A DNA stretch of 64,000 nucleotides from Defluviitalea phaphyphila (GCF_001466305.1 NZ_JWID01000004.1:198339-262338); one strand, 5' to 3'; positions 52,671-62,572 are shown, numbered from the stretch's first letter. Translations and numbers: made by a program. Notes: generated by a model not told the origin, from the letters alone.

Positions 52671-53387
52671 TTATCCGAACATTTCTCTCATAGATTTTAA
52701 TATTCTTTTTTCTATTCTAGAAACTTGAACTTGAGAAATTCCTATAATATTTGCAATCTCTGTTTGAGTTTTATCACTAAAATACCTCATCTTTATTATT
52801 TGCTTTTCTTTTGGATTTAATTTTTCTATAATTTGTTCTAAAGCAATTTTATCAATCATATTTATTTCATTATTTACTGATGTATCTAATTTATCTATTA
52901 ATCTAATGGGATTTCCTTCTCCTTCATGAATTATAGCCTGAAGAGATTCTACCTCATTATTAGCTTCTATAGCCATTACTAATTCTTCAACTTCTATTCC
53001 TAATTCATTTGCTAATTCTTGGACTGTTGGTTCTCTTTCCATATTTTTTATAAATTTTTCTTTTAAAATCCTAGCTTTTGCTCCTATTTCTTTAAGAGAA
53101 CGACTAACTTTTATCATACCATCGTCTCTCATAAATCTTTTTATTTCTCCCATAATCATAGGAACTGCATAAGTGGAAAATTTTACATTATAATTTAAAT
53201 CAAATTTATCAATACTTTTTATAAGCCCTATGCTTCCTATTTGAAATAAATCTTCCATATCATATCCTCTATTTTTAAATCTTTTTACAATACTCCATAC
53301 TAAACCTATATTTTCTTCTACTAATTGGTCTCTGGCAGTTGTGTCTCCTGACTGTGCTTTTTTTATTAATTCTAATGTTTTATCCAT
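52671..53387 (-). CDS. sigF: Sporulation sigma factor SigF
   Basis: A 238-aa sigma-70 family factor. Region 2 (DLFQIGSIGLIKSIDKFD, FSTYAVPMIMGEIKRFMRDD) and region 4 (MRYFSDKTQTEIANIIGISQ, VQVSRIEKRIL) are intact. It is the first forespore-specific sigma, held by SpoIIAB until released by dephosphorylated SpoIIAA. Third gene of the spoIIA operon, 17 bp behind spoIIAB. RBS AGAGGTGG precedes the ATG. Confidence 0.97.
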   Translation of the reverse strand: MDKTLELIKKAQSGDTTARDQLVEENIGLVWSIVKRFKNRGYDMEDLFQIGSIGLIKSIDKFDLNYNVKFSTYAVPMIMGEIKRFMRDDGMIKVSRSLKEIGAKARILKEKFIKNMEREPTVQELANELGIEVEELVMAIEANNEVESLQAIIHEGEGNPIRLIDKLDTSVNNEINMIDKIALEQIIEKLNPKEKQIIKMRYFSDKTQTEIANIIGISQVQVSRIEKRILKSMREMFG

Positions 53388-53404
53388 CTGCCCACCTCTT
53401 TTAG

Positions 53405-53836
53405 CTACTTTAAACTATTTAATTTTTTTCGCATTCTAACAATTGTCCCTTTTCCTGGTATAGATTCTACTTCTACTTCATCCATAAAAGTTTCCATAAC
53501 AGTAAATCCCATTCCCGAACGTTCTAATTCTGGTTTTGAAGTATATAAAGGTTCTCTTGCTTTTTTTATATCTTCAATTCCTACTCCTTTGTCCTCAATA
53601 GTTATGTCTACTATATTATTTGTAAGAGTACAACTTACATTAATTATTCCCTCTCCATTCTCATAACCATGAATTACTGCATTAGTAACTGCCTCTGATA
53701 CTGCCGTTTTTATATCAGATATTTCTTCTACGGTAGGGTCTAATTGAGAAACAAATGCAGCAACAGCTACTCGTGCAAAAGCTTCATTTTGTGATTTGCT
53801 AATAAATGATACTTTCATTGTATTTTGATATTGCAT
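53405..53836 (-). CDS. spoIIAB: Anti-sigma F factor, serine kinase
   Basis: A 143-aa GHKL kinase: N-box EAVTNAVIHGYEN, DKGVGIEDI and GMGFTVMETFMD ATP-lid motifs are all present. It binds SigF and phosphorylates SpoIIAA. It lies 11 bp behind spoIIAA. RBS AGGGGGAA precedes the ATG. Confidence 0.97.
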   Translation of the reverse strand: MQYQNTMKVSFISKSQNEAFARVAVAAFVSQLDPTVEEISDIKTAVSEAVTNAVIHGYENGEGIINVSCTLTNNIVDITIEDKGVGIEDIKKAREPLYTSKPELERSGMGFTVMETFMDEVEVESIPGKGTIVRMRKKLNSLK

Positions 53837-53847
53837 TATTATTCCCC

Positions 53848-54186
53848 CTATTGCAGACTTGATATTGCTTCATCTAAACTATTATATTGATTAATAATTT
53901 TATGTAGGCCTGACAATTTAAATACTCTTTCAACTTGTGGTTGCAAATTAAAAACACCAATTTTTCCTCCTCGTTCTTTAGCATTTTTATATCTACCCAT
54001 TATAACTCCTATTCCCGAGCTATCCATAAATTGTATTTCTGAAAAATCGAAAATAATATTTTTTACATTTTGCTTTTTAAACTCTTTATCTAATTTTTCT
54101 CTAATAGTTTCAGAAGTATGATGATCAATTTCTCCATAAATCTTAACAATAAGATTCCCTCTTTTAACTGAATATATAATATCCAT
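53848..54186 (-). CDS. spoIIAA: Anti-sigma F factor antagonist
   Basis: A 112-aa STAS-domain protein. The phosphorylated serine lies in FMDSSGIGVIMGRY (Ser56 or Ser57). Unphosphorylated SpoIIAA frees SigF from SpoIIAB. First gene of the operon, with a SigH-like promoter about 65 bp upstream. Confidence 0.97.
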   Translation of the reverse strand: MDIIYSVKRGNLIVKIYGEIDHHTSETIREKLDKEFKKQNVKNIIFDFSEIQFMDSSGIGVIMGRYKNAKERGGKIGVFNLQPQVERVFKLSGLHKIINQYNSLDEAISSLQ

Positions 54187-54250
54187 ATCTTTCTCCTTTC
54201 TTTTATTTTTTTATATGAAAATATATTATAAAAATTCATTCTATAATTAT

Positions 54251-54278
54251 ATTCTCCATAAATTGGAATTTTCCTTTT
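54251..54278 (-). promoter_or_regulatory. Candidate SigH promoter of the spoIIA operon
   Basis: On the minus strand, AAAGGAAAA is followed after 14 bp by GAATAT, close to the SigH consensus (RWAGGAWWT, 14 bp, HGAAT). spoIIA is SigH-dependent in Bacillus and Clostridium. No clear Spo0A box was seen. Confidence 0.55.
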
Positions 54279-54288
54279 GAAAAATAAA

Positions 54289-54316
54289 AAAATAATACCA
54301 AATATTTGGTATTATT
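54289..54316 (-). terminator. Terminator after the TPR gene
   Basis: AAAATAATACCAAA and TTTGGTATTATTTT form a near-perfect palindrome that includes the stop codon of the TPR gene. Confidence 0.75.
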
Positions 54317-55661
54317 TTAATCTTTCAAGTCTCCATTTTGAATTATTAGCTCCATCACTACCTGCATACTCATTTATAGCTTTATTATAAAATTCTTCTG
54401 CTTTATTTATATCTCCTTTAATTTCATATATTCTTCCTAAATAATACAATACATTATCTGAATAATATTCTCCTTGAACATACATTATGGATTTTTCAAA
54501 ACTAAGTATAGCTTCATCATAACTACCACTAGAGTACTCTCGTACTCCTTTATTATAATATAATATACCTGCTTCTTTAAATACTTTATCAATTAAAGTA
54601 TTATATAACTCTATATTTTCTTCAGAAATACTATCAGAATCAATAGAATATAAAAGAGTAGCTGCTTCTTCAATCTCTCCATTTTTATATAAAGTATCTA
54701 CTTGATTTACTTTTTTAGCTTCTTCTAAAATTTTTAATTTTTCATTAAGTTCTCTATTTTCTTCTTCCATTTCTTTATTTTTTTCTTCTAATTCATTAAT
54801 ACTTTTCTCAGTTTCACTAGTTATTTGAGTAATTTTTTGTTCTAATTCTTGATTTTTAGCCGTTAATTGGTCAATTTGATTATTAAGTGCATCTGTTTTA
54901 TCTGGTATAACTAAACTAAACATAAGAGCAAGGGTACAAATAACTCCTGTAATAAAACCTACTATATGTCCTACTGATGAAATAGGTTCTTTCATTTTTT
55001 GATGTTTAGGCATATTTCTTACTCTTTCATTTGACCTTGAAGAAGTCAAAACCTTAAAGTTTAATTCTCTATAATATCTTATGGCTTCTGGGTTATTTAT
55101 ATCAATTTTTAATGCTTTCTCTATATATGATATAGCTTTTGTTTTTTCATTTTCACTTATAAGACATAAAACTAAAAGACAATATGCTTTAACAAAATTT
55201 GGATTTAAACTAATAGCTTTTTTTAATTGTATAATAGCTAAGTCTTTACTTCTCTGCTTTATATACTCTAAAGATTGATTATACATTCTAATAGAATCAT
55301 TATATTGTTCTAATTTTCTTTTATTGTTTTGGATACGATTTATATAATCTATAGAAACATTATCTTCTCTTTTTAAATTACTACTAATAACCCACTGTGT
55401 TAATGCTTCTCCTATCTCTCCCATTTCAAAATAAACTAATCCTAAAAGATTTCTTGCATCAATATTATTTTTATCAAATAAAATTGCTTTAGACAAAGAA
55501 ATTACTGCTCCTGAAAGATCTCTTTGCTTAGCTTGTTCTAATCCTTTATTATATAATTTAAGAGAAATTTCCTTTATTTTATTATATAGTAAAATATCGA
55601 ATTTACAAATAGGACATTTTTTTACATTATCTACTTCGTTATTGCATCCTGGACAAATCAC
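54312..55661 (-). CDS. Zinc-ribbon, TPR and coiled-coil membrane protein
   Basis: A 449-aa protein with five parts: an N-terminal double CxxC zinc ribbon (CPGCNNEVDNVKKCPIC, residues 3-19); cytoplasmic TPR helices (about 35-205); one membrane segment (about 232-250); an outside coiled coil (about 258-315, rich in Glu and Lys); and a second TPR set (about 365-447, YNKGVREYSSGSYDEAILSF). It looks like a membrane-spanning scaffold linking both sides of the membrane. The start is GTG 55661 with AAGGAG upstream. It lies at the end of the folC transcript. Function unknown. Confidence 0.75.
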   Translation of the reverse strand: MICPGCNNEVDNVKKCPICKFDILLYNKIKEISLKLYNKGLEQAKQRDLSGAVISLSKAILFDKNNIDARNLLGLVYFEMGEIGEALTQWVISSNLKREDNVSIDYINRIQNNKRKLEQYNDSIRMYNQSLEYIKQRSKDLAIIQLKKAISLNPNFVKAYCLLVLCLISENEKTKAISYIEKALKIDINNPEAIRYYRELNFKVLTSSRSNERVRNMPKHQKMKEPISSVGHIVGFITGVICTLALMFSLVIPDKTDALNNQIDQLTAKNQELEQKITQITSETEKSINELEEKNKEMEEENRELNEKLKILEEAKKVNQVDTLYKNGEIEEAATLLYSIDSDSISEENIELYNTLIDKVFKEAGILYYNKGVREYSSGSYDEAILSFEKSIMYVQGEYYSDNVLYYLGRIYEIKGDINKAEEFYNKAINEYAGSDGANNSKWRLERLK

Positions 55662-55667
55662 CGCAAT

Positions 55668-55823
55668 CTACTCCTTATTTTGTTGTTGATCTTCTATATT
55701 TTTGGAAATATAAGTTAATAAATCTATTATATCTTTTATATCATTGGATTTAATTGTTTCTTCTATACTATCTATTTCTAAAGAGGGTTTAAATTTTTTT
55801 AATTCTTCTTTAAAATCAATCAC
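55668..55823 (-). CDS. Small acidic protein between folC and TPR gene, 51 aa
   Basis: A 51-aa soluble protein read from GTG 55823, which overlaps the folC stop (GTGATTGA). It is mostly helical and charged (DFKEELKKFKPSLEID, IKDIIDLLTYISKNI) and ends KNIEDQQQNKE; its last codons carry the RBS for the TPR gene. AGGGGT lies upstream within folC. Codon overlap on both sides suggests coupled translation. No family recognised. Confidence 0.62.
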   Translation of the reverse strand: MIDFKEELKKFKPSLEIDSIEETIKSNDIKDIIDLLTYISKNIEDQQQNKE

Positions 55824-57111
55824 GTAACATACCCCTTTCTTTTAAAATATTTTTTAATTCTCCTATTAAATATAATGATCCTGCACAACATAGAATTCCA
55901 TCTTTGTATGTTAACTTATAAGCTAAATTAAAAGCTTTATGTATATCAGAATCTTTAAAAACTGACATATTATATTTTTTCACTATTTTTTCTAATTCAT
56001 CTACAGCAAGTTTTCTAGGACTTTTTGGTTCTGTAATAATAATATTTTTAACATAAGGTAAAAGTTTGTCCAACATCAATTCATAAGGTTTATCTTTTAA
56101 TACTCCAATTAATAAATTAATCTCTTTATTAGGAAAATATTGATCAAAAGTCCTAACAAGAGCTTCAATTCCTTCTTTATTATGAGCTCCATCTAACAAA
56201 ATAATGGGGCTTTTACTTATAATTTCCATTCTCCCAGGCCATCTACATTCTTTTAAGCCTTTTCTTATGCTTTTTTCAGAAATAATAATTCCTTTTTCTT
56301 TTAAAACTTCGACTACTAAAAGTACAAGAGCTGTATTATAGATTTGATGTTCTCCTATAAGAGAAATTTCTAAATTATTATAAACATATTTATCTGTTTT
56401 TATTGAAAATGTTGTTCCTTTTATACTTTGATTTATATATTTTACATCCATATAGGAAACATAATTAAAAGAAGAGTCTAAATCTTTGCAAATATCTTTT
56501 ATAATATTATACACCTTATTATTTGGAAAATACAATACGGTACTACAATTTTTCTTTATAATTCCTGCTTTTTCATAAGCAATTTTTTCTATAGTGTCTC
56601 CTAAAACATCCATATGATCCATACTAATAGAAGTTATAACTGATACTAAAGGATTATCTATTACATTAGTTGCATCATATCTTCCCCCCAATCCTACTTC
56701 CAAAATGACAAAATCCACATTTTTCTCTGCAAAATATAACAAAGCCATAGCTGTTAAACATTCAAAAACTGTTGGATGCTCTTCACATTTTTTAGCCTTT
56801 TCTATTATTTTTTCTCCTAATTTAGAAAAATCTTCATTAGAAATCTCCTCATTATTTATCTTAATTCTTTCATTATATCTTTCTAAATGTGGAGAAGTAT
56901 ATACTCCTACATTATACTTAGAATTAACTAAAATATAACTAAGCATAGCACATACTGACCCTTTTCCATTAGTACCTGCCACATGAATCACTTTTAAGTT
57001 TTTTTCTGGATTTCCAAGATGCTTTAATAATTCTTTTATTCTTGACAGTCCTAATTTAGAACCAAAATTTTCTATCTTATTAATATAATTAATAACTTCA
57101 CTATAGTTCAC
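55816..57111 (-). CDS. folC: Folylpolyglutamate synthase / dihydrofolate synthase
   Basis: A 431-aa Mur-ligase-fold enzyme. P-loop AGTNGKGSV (residues 45-53), YTSPHLERYNERI, ILEVGLGGRYDATNVI and LLDGAHNKEG are the FolC marks. It adds glutamate to folates, and often to dihydropteroate. The start is GTG 57111 behind AAGGAGG. It lies behind valS but a hairpin separates them. Confidence 0.95.
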   Translation of the reverse strand: MNYSEVINYINKIENFGSKLGLSRIKELLKHLGNPEKNLKVIHVAGTNGKGSVCAMLSYILVNSKYNVGVYTSPHLERYNERIKINNEEISNEDFSKLGEKIIEKAKKCEEHPTVFECLTAMALLYFAEKNVDFVILEVGLGGRYDATNVIDNPLVSVITSISMDHMDVLGDTIEKIAYEKAGIIKKNCSTVLYFPNNKVYNIIKDICKDLDSSFNYVSYMDVKYINQSIKGTTFSIKTDKYVYNNLEISLIGEHQIYNTALVLLVVEVLKEKGIIISEKSIRKGLKECRWPGRMEIISKSPIILLDGAHNKEGIEALVRTFDQYFPNKEINLLIGVLKDKPYELMLDKLLPYVKNIIITEPKSPRKLAVDELEKIVKKYNMSVFKDSDIHKAFNLAYKLTYKDGILCCAGSLYLIGELKNILKERGMLRD

Positions 57112-57132
57112 AATATTTTCCTCCTTAAAATC

Positions 57133-57157
57133 AAAGACCCCTTTTAATGGGGTCTTT
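57133..57157 (-). terminator. Hairpin after valS
   Basis: AAAGACCCC and GGGGTCTTT form a 9-bp stem with a 7-nt loop. The following sequence on the minus strand is GATTTTAAGG, with a short T-run, so termination may be partial and some transcripts may reach folC. Confidence 0.65.
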
Positions 57158-57168
57158 CTTAACTGTAT

Positions 57169-59814
57169 CTATTTTTTCAATAAACTTTCTAATCTTTCTT
57201 TAACTTGATTAAGCATATTATTGTATTTTATTTGTTTTTCTTTTTCTTCTTCTACAATTTTCTTAGGCGCTTTTTCTACAAAGCCCTTATTATTTAATTT
57301 CTTTTCTACCCTTTCTACTTCTTTTTCAAGTTTTTCTTTTTCTTTTTTAAGTCTTTCTATTTCTTTTTCTATATCAACTAATTCTGCAAAAGGAATAAAT
57401 ATAGTAGCTTTTGGTATAATAGTTGAAACTGCATCTGCATCTATTCCTTTTTTATCTTCTTGAGTTATAATTTCACTTCCATAAGCAAGAGATAAAAAGA
57501 ATGATTTCCCTTTTTCAAAAATTTCTAATACATCACTATCCTCAGAAACAATTATAATCTTTGCTTTTTTGGAAGGAGGAACATTCATTTCTGCTCTTAA
57601 ATTTCTAATATTTCTTATTGCCTGTTTCATTAATTCAATCTCTTTTTCTTCTTTTTCAAAGTTCCATTCTTCTTTATATTCAGGCCAAGATGAAAGCATT
57701 ATAGTTTCTTCTTCATCCTGAATATAAGTAAATATTTCCTCGGTAATAAAAGGCATATAAGGATGTAATAATTTAAGAGCATTAATTAAAACTGTTTTAA
57801 GAGTCCATAAAGCTGCTTCTCTAGTTTTATCTTCTTTATTATATAATCTTGGTTTAACCATTTCAATATACCAATCACAAAATTCTTCCCAGAAAAAATC
57901 ATATAATTTTGAAACAGCTATTCCTAATTCATATTTATTCATATTATCTGTTACATCTTTAGCTAATGTATTTACTTTAGAAATAATCCATTTATCTGCT
58001 TCACTTAGATCTTCTAAAGTAACTTTCAAATTCTTTTCGTCTTCAAGATTCATAAGTATGAATCTTGCAGCATTCCAAATTTTATTTCCAAAATTTCTAC
58101 TTGCCTCTACTCTTTCATAATAAAAACGCATATCATTTCCTGGAGCATTACCAGTTACTAAGGTTAAACGAAGAGCATCTGCTCCATATTTTTCTATAAT
58201 TTCTAAAGGATCTACTCCATTTCCTAAAGATTTACTCATTTTTCTTCCTTGTGAATCTCTTACAAGTCCATGAATAAGTACATCTTTAAAAGGCACTTTC
58301 CCTGTTTGTTCTAAACTTGAAAATACCATTCTAACAACCCAAAAGAAAATTATGTCATATCCTGTAACTAGTACATTAGTGGGATAAAAATAATCTAATT
58401 CTTCTGTTTCATCAGGCCATCCCAAAGTAGAAAAAGGCCATAATGCGGAACTAAACCAAGTATCTAAAGTATCCTCATCCTGTTTAAAAGAACTTCCTCC
58501 ACATTTAGAACAGGTTTTAGGAGCTTCTCTAACTACTTCAATATGCCCACAATCTTGACAATAATAAGCTGGAATTCTATGCCCCCACCATAATTGTCTT
58601 GAAATACACCAGTCCCTAATATTTTCTAACCAATGTAAATATATTTTTCCAAAACGCTCAGGGACAAAATTTAATTCTCCTTTTTTCAATACTTCTATAG
58701 CTGGCTTTGCTAATTCTTCCATTTTAACAAACCACTGCATTTTAATCATAGGTTCAATAACTGTATGACAACGATCATGAAAACCTACATTATGAACATG
58801 TTCTTCAACTTTTACTAAATATCCTTGTTCTTCTAATTCTTTCACTATTGCTTTACGGGCTTCATATCTATCCATTCCTTGATATTTACCAGCTTCTTTA
58901 TTTAAAGTTCCATCATCATTTAAAATATTTATTTGTGGAAGATTATGTCTTAATCCTACTTCGAAGTCATTAGGGTCATGGGCTGGAGTGATTTTTACCA
59001 CTCCTGTTCCAAATTCCATATCTACATATTCATCAGCAATAATAGGTATTTCTCTATTTACAATAGGAAGAATTACTGTTTTACCTATTACATCTTTATA
59101 TCTTTCATCTTCAGGATGAACAGCTATTGCAGTATCTCCTAACATAGTTTCAGGTCGTGTAGTTGCAATTTGGATATAACCACTTCCATCCTTCATGGGA
59201 TATCTAATGTGCCAAAAATGTCCGCATTTTTCTTCATGTTCTACTTCTGCATCAGAAATAGTAGTTTGACATTCAGGACACCAATTAATTATTTTAGCAC
59301 CCCTATAAATCCATCCTTTTTTGTATAAACGAATGAATACTTCTAATACAGCTTTAGATAAACCTTCGTCCATTGTAAAACGTTCTCTATCCCAATCACA
59401 AGAACTTCCTAATTTTTGAAGTTGTTTTAAAATAGTTCCTCCATATTCTTCTTTCCATTCCCAAGCTCTTTTTAAAAATTCTTCTCTACCTAAATCTTCT
59501 TTAGTTAAACCTTCTTCTGCCATTTTTTGAACAATTTTAACTTCAGTTGCAATACTTGCATGATCTGTTCCAGGCATCCAAAGAGCATTGTATCCTTGCA
59601 TTCTTTTCCATCTAATTAAAATATCTTGAAGAGTATTATCTAAAGCATGTCCCATATGTAAATGTCCTGTTATATTAGGGGGTGGAATTACTATGGTAAA
59701 TGGTTCCTTTGACCTATCTACCTCTGCATGAAAATATTTTTTATCCAACCATTTTTTATACAATCTGTCTTCAACTACAGACGGATTATATACTTTTTCT
59801 AAATTTTTTTTCAT
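57169..59814 (-). CDS. valS: Valyl-tRNA synthetase
   Basis: An 881-aa class-I synthetase. The HIGH motif is HMGH (residues 53-56, in [14 protein letters not shown]), KMSKS lies in [11 protein letters not shown], the editing domain has [20 protein letters not shown] in part, and the C-terminal coiled coil covers about 815-881. It charges tRNA-Val. The start is ATG 59814 behind TAGGAGG; a longer reading from 59865 overlaps the RBS. It is the second gene of a T-box-controlled transcript. Confidence 0.97.
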   Translation of the reverse strand: MKKNLEKVYNPSVVEDRLYKKWLDKKYFHAEVDRSKEPFTIVIPPPNITGHLHMGHALDNTLQDILIRWKRMQGYNALWMPGTDHASIATEVKIVQKMAEEGLTKEDLGREEFLKRAWEWKEEYGGTILKQLQKLGSSCDWDRERFTMDEGLSKAVLEVFIRLYKKGWIYRGAKIINWCPECQTTISDAEVEHEEKCGHFWHIRYPMKDGSGYIQIATTRPETMLGDTAIAVHPEDERYKDVIGKTVILPIVNREIPIIADEYVDMEFGTGVVKITPAHDPNDFEVGLRHNLPQINILNDDGTLNKEAGKYQGMDRYEARKAIVKELEEQGYLVKVEEHVHNVGFHDRCHTVIEPMIKMQWFVKMEELAKPAIEVLKKGELNFVPERFGKIYLHWLENIRDWCISRQLWWGHRIPAYYCQDCGHIEVVREAPKTCSKCGGSSFKQDEDTLDTWFSSALWPFSTLGWPDETEELDYFYPTNVLVTGYDIIFFWVVRMVFSSLEQTGKVPFKDVLIHGLVRDSQGRKMSKSLGNGVDPLEIIEKYGADALRLTLVTGNAPGNDMRFYYERVEASRNFGNKIWNAARFILMNLEDEKNLKVTLEDLSEADKWIISKVNTLAKDVTDNMNKYELGIAVSKLYDFFWEEFCDWYIEMVKPRLYNKEDKTREAALWTLKTVLINALKLLHPYMPFITEEIFTYIQDEEETIMLSSWPEYKEEWNFEKEEKEIELMKQAIRNIRNLRAEMNVPPSKKAKIIIVSEDSDVLEIFEKGKSFFLSLAYGSEIITQEDKKGIDADAVSTIIPKATIFIPFAELVDIEKEIERLKKEKEKLEKEVERVEKKLNNKGFVEKAPKKIVEEEKEKQIKYNNMLNQVKERLESLLKK

Positions 59815-59824
59815 AATTAACCTC

Positions 59825-60025
59825 CTATAAAAATATAAATAAAAATCCAATAATTGCAATAACAAAGCCTGTTACTTTTATATATATAGTTCCCTTATCT
59901 ATGAGTTGAAAAAATTCTTCATCTCTTTCTTCTTTAGAAACTCTACAATTTTTTAACATAATTCTTTTAGCTCCAAACCCAATAACTACCCCCACAATTA
60001 ATAATATAACTCCTATGGTTTGCAT
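59825..60025 (-). CDS. Small membrane protein upstream of valS, 66 aa
   Basis: A 66-aa protein with two membrane helices (about residues 3-20 and 46-65) and a charged loop ([20 protein letters not shown]). It starts at ATG 60025 with AAGGAGG upstream, inside the T-box transcript and 10 bp before valS. No known family recognised. Its place between the T-box and valS means valine-tRNA status controls it too. Confidence 0.68.
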   Translation of the reverse strand: MQTIGVILLIVGVVIGFGAKRIMLKNCRVSKEERDEEFFQLIDKGTIYIKVTGFVIAIIGFLFIFL

Positions 60026-60042
60026 TTTTATCCTCCTTAAAT

Positions 60043-60306
60043 AAAAAATCTCTTTCATCCAAATAAAGGGCGAAAGAGATTTCCGTGGTACCACCTTTTT
60101 TCCTTTTCATTTTTATTCAAAATGAAAAGACACTTTATGATATAACGGATCAACCGTTCGTACCTACTTTAAATTCAATACGAAAACTCCGAAGCTACCT
60201 TCCATTACCCAATTCTAAAAAAACCTTTCAGCCCAAGGGTTTTTCTCTCTGTTAGCTGTTGTAATGTACTCCTCTTCATCATAGCTTTAGCCATATTAAC
60301 TTATCT
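60043..60306 (-). promoter_or_regulatory. T-box riboswitch, valine type
   Basis: A tRNA-sensing leader. On the minus strand: AGGAGTACATT with the AGTA-type motif (about 60264-60275), GGGCTGAAAGG (GNUG-type), a likely specifier GTA (60196-60198) in GGAAGGTAGCTTC, the conserved T-box AAAAGGTGGTACCACGG (60083-60099), and a terminator AATCTCTTTCG / ATGAAAGAGATTTTTT (60043-60082). Specifier GUA is a valine codon and valS follows, in agreement. Uncharged tRNA-Val should favour the antiterminator. Confidence 0.92.
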
Positions 60307-60312
60307 TTTCTA

Positions 60313-60341
60313 ATTGTATAAAAAGCTAATTTTTTTGTCAA
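60313..60341 (-). promoter_or_regulatory. SigA promoter of the T-box-valS transcript
   Basis: On the minus strand, perfect TTGACA (60336-60341), a 17-bp spacer and TACAAT (60313-60318), just before the leader start. Confidence 0.8.
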
Positions 60342-60345
60342 GATA

Positions 60346-61506
60346 TTATTTAAGCTCTATACTTTCTAAATAATTTTGAATAATTTTTTCTATAATTTTA
60401 TCCTGAGTTTTATCTTGTTCTTTTAATTCTGTAAGCTGTTTCCAAATATCTTCTTGATAAGTATCAAGTAAATCTAATTTTTCTTCTATTTCTTTTTTCT
60501 CTTTTCTTATATCCATTAAAATCTTTCTTCTTTCTTCTATTTTGTTCCATCTATTTATATCATCAAAAAAATCTATATGTATTCCTCTTTTTTCTAAAAT
60601 TTCCATAACTTTTTCTTCTATTTTTGACATAGTAGAATTAATATTTCTATATCTTTTTTCATGATGTTTATTCTTATTATATAATTCCCAACTTCTTTCT
60701 AATTGTTCTACACTATCTACTTTAAATTTTTTATATTCGTATTCTAAAAAACTAGTATAATAAACATATCTTATTTTCGCTTTATTTAAAAGTTTTATTG
60801 CTCTTGACTGCATTCGTCCATTTTTTTTAATTTCATATTCTACTTTCCTTCTAAAAACATATATCCATGTTCCTATAATTCCACACAAAGCCCCTGTAAT
60901 ACTTGCAGGAATAAAAATACTTATATTAGTATTTACAATAATAATTGCAAAAATGATAGCTATAATTCCAAAAATAATAGATACCCCAATAGATGCTCTA
61001 TAAAGTATAATTTGTGCATTTTCTAATTGTTCTCTACTATATATAAGAGCTTCTTTTTCTCCTTCTAAATAATCTATGTCTCTTTTTACTCTTAATTGCT
61101 TTTCCTCTGCTTCTTTTATTTCATATAATATTTGTGGAAATTTATTTTCATATTTTTGAACTACACTAAGAATCCTATTTCTACTAATTAATCTTCCCTT
61201 AAGACTTTCTTTTTCTTCTATTATAGATTGATAATCCAACAATAATTTTCGAATTTTTTTTATATCATCTGCAGTAAGAAGTTCAAATTTTTCTAAATCC
61301 TCTTCTTTTTTAGATAATTCTTCCAATTCTTTTAATAAATTTATTTTTTTGTTAACAATATCCATTAATTCTTGACAAAAATTATTAGCTTTTTGCTTGT
61401 CATCTAAAAACTCTTTATTATCTTCTAAATTATTTAAATCTAACTTAGTTTTTTTCTTTAAAAAAGAATACAAACCAAAAGTTATAAAATTTAAAAACTT
61501 ATTCAT
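60346..61506 (-). CDS. Coiled-coil membrane protein with two helices
   Basis: A 386-aa protein. A long N-terminal coiled coil (about residues 20-165), two adjacent membrane segments (about 173-195 and 200-220) and a second long coiled coil (about 235-380) make it look like a hairpin anchored in the membrane with both arms inside. No enzyme motif is seen. The start is ATG 61506 behind GAGGG; it lies 31 bp behind the glycosyltransferase gene. Function unknown. Confidence 0.65.
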   Translation of the reverse strand: MNKFLNFITFGLYSFLKKKTKLDLNNLEDNKEFLDDKQKANNFCQELMDIVNKKINLLKELEELSKKEEDLEKFELLTADDIKKIRKLLLDYQSIIEEKESLKGRLISRNRILSVVQKYENKFPQILYEIKEAEEKQLRVKRDIDYLEGEKEALIYSREQLENAQIILYRASIGVSIIFGIIAIIFAIIIVNTNISIFIPASITGALCGIIGTWIYVFRRKVEYEIKKNGRMQSRAIKLLNKAKIRYVYYTSFLEYEYKKFKVDSVEQLERSWELYNKNKHHEKRYRNINSTMSKIEEKVMEILEKRGIHIDFFDDINRWNKIEERRKILMDIRKEKKEIEEKLDLLDTYQEDIWKQLTELKEQDKTQDKIIEKIIQNYLESIELK

Positions 61507-61537
61507 TTTATCCCTCATTAATATATAATAATTTATA

Positions 61538-62572
61538 TTATATTTTTTCTCTTTTAACACTCAAAGCCTTTTTATAACATTCTCTCCACATTTTTAATAT
61601 TCCTTCTTCAGAGTAAAACTTACTTCCCTCAACTGACTTTTTTCTATATTTATCGTAAAATTTTTCATCATTCTTTAATCTTTTTATTATTTTGATAAAA
61701 TCATCATTATTTTGTCCTTTTAAATAAAAATCAAATAATATTTGGTCATATATTGGAAGATTTCTAAGAAGAATTGGAAGATTACAATTCATAGCTTCTA
61801 GAATTGTCATTGGAAATAATTCGTTATATGAAGGTAAAAATAATATATCTGCCATATTATATATATTATTCATTTTATTTCTATCTACAATTCCTAAGAA
61901 TTTTACATTTGGAGGAGGATTTTTAACAATTTCTTTTAAATATTTATACCCATCAGTTATTCTGCCAAATGAAAATCCTCCCGCCCAAAAAAACTGTATT
62001 TCTGGTATACTCTCTGCTACTTCTACAAAATCTTTAACTCCTTTTCTAGTTTGTATCTGCCCTACTCCTAATACTATAAAATCACTTTCTTTTACATTAT
62101 TTTTTTTTCTAATTTCAATCTTTTTTTCTTTATCATATGGAAAAAATTTTTTATTAGATACAAAATTAGGAATATAAATTATTTTTTCTTTGTTTATGCC
62201 ATATTCCTCTAATTTATTAATAAAATATGGATTAACCGTAACTAAAAAATCCATTTTATCGTAAAAATCTATTATATATTTATAAAAAATTTTCTTTAAA
62301 ATTCTTGGAAGTTGCAAACTATTATCAATTGTTTCAGGCAAAAAATGCACATATCCTATAGTTACTCCCTTTTTCTTAGCTATAGGAATACTTAAATAAT
62401 GTTTTAAATCTACTGTATGATAATGATTTATGTCTCCAAATCCTAACTTATTAATCTTTATAGTATAATCTTGTAATCCTTCTTGAACAAGACGAACTTG
62501 TTCTAAATAAGCTGAAGCCACTCCTTGACCTTTTATTTTTTGTGCTGATGAAAACATATTTATTGTTGGCAA
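61538..62572 (-). CDS. Glycosyltransferase, GT4-like
   Basis: A 344-aa GT-B enzyme. The sugar-nucleotide half holds VGQIQTRKGVKDFVEVA and NMADILFLPSYNELFPMTILEAM, with the E-x7-E motif (ELFPMTILE). The N-terminal half (KIKGQGVASAYLEQVRLVQE) resembles diacylglycerol glucosyltransferases of Firmicutes (MGlcDAG-synthase-like). It probably adds a sugar to a membrane lipid or polymer; the acceptor is unknown. The start is TTG 62572 with GAGGTG upstream; ATG 62557 is an alternative. Confidence 0.8.
   Translation of the reverse strand: MPTINMFSSAQKIKGQGVASAYLEQVRLVQEGLQDYTIKINKLGFGDINHYHTVDLKHYLSIPIAKKKGVTIGYVHFLPETIDNSLQLPRILKKIFYKYIIDFYDKMDFLVTVNPYFINKLEEYGINKEKIIYIPNFVSNKKFFPYDKEKKIEIRKKNNVKESDFIVLGVGQIQTRKGVKDFVEVAESIPEIQFFWAGGFSFGRITDGYKYLKEIVKNPPPNVKFLGIVDRNKMNNIYNMADILFLPSYNELFPMTILEAMNCNLPILLRNLPIYDQILFDFYLKGQNNDDFIKIIKRLKNDEKFYDKYRKKSVEGSKFYSEEGILKMWRECYKKALSVKREKI

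Noticed and set aside
57221..57463. Phe/Ser-rich frame opposite the end of valS
   Set aside because: It is the complement of the Lys/Glu coiled coil of ValS.
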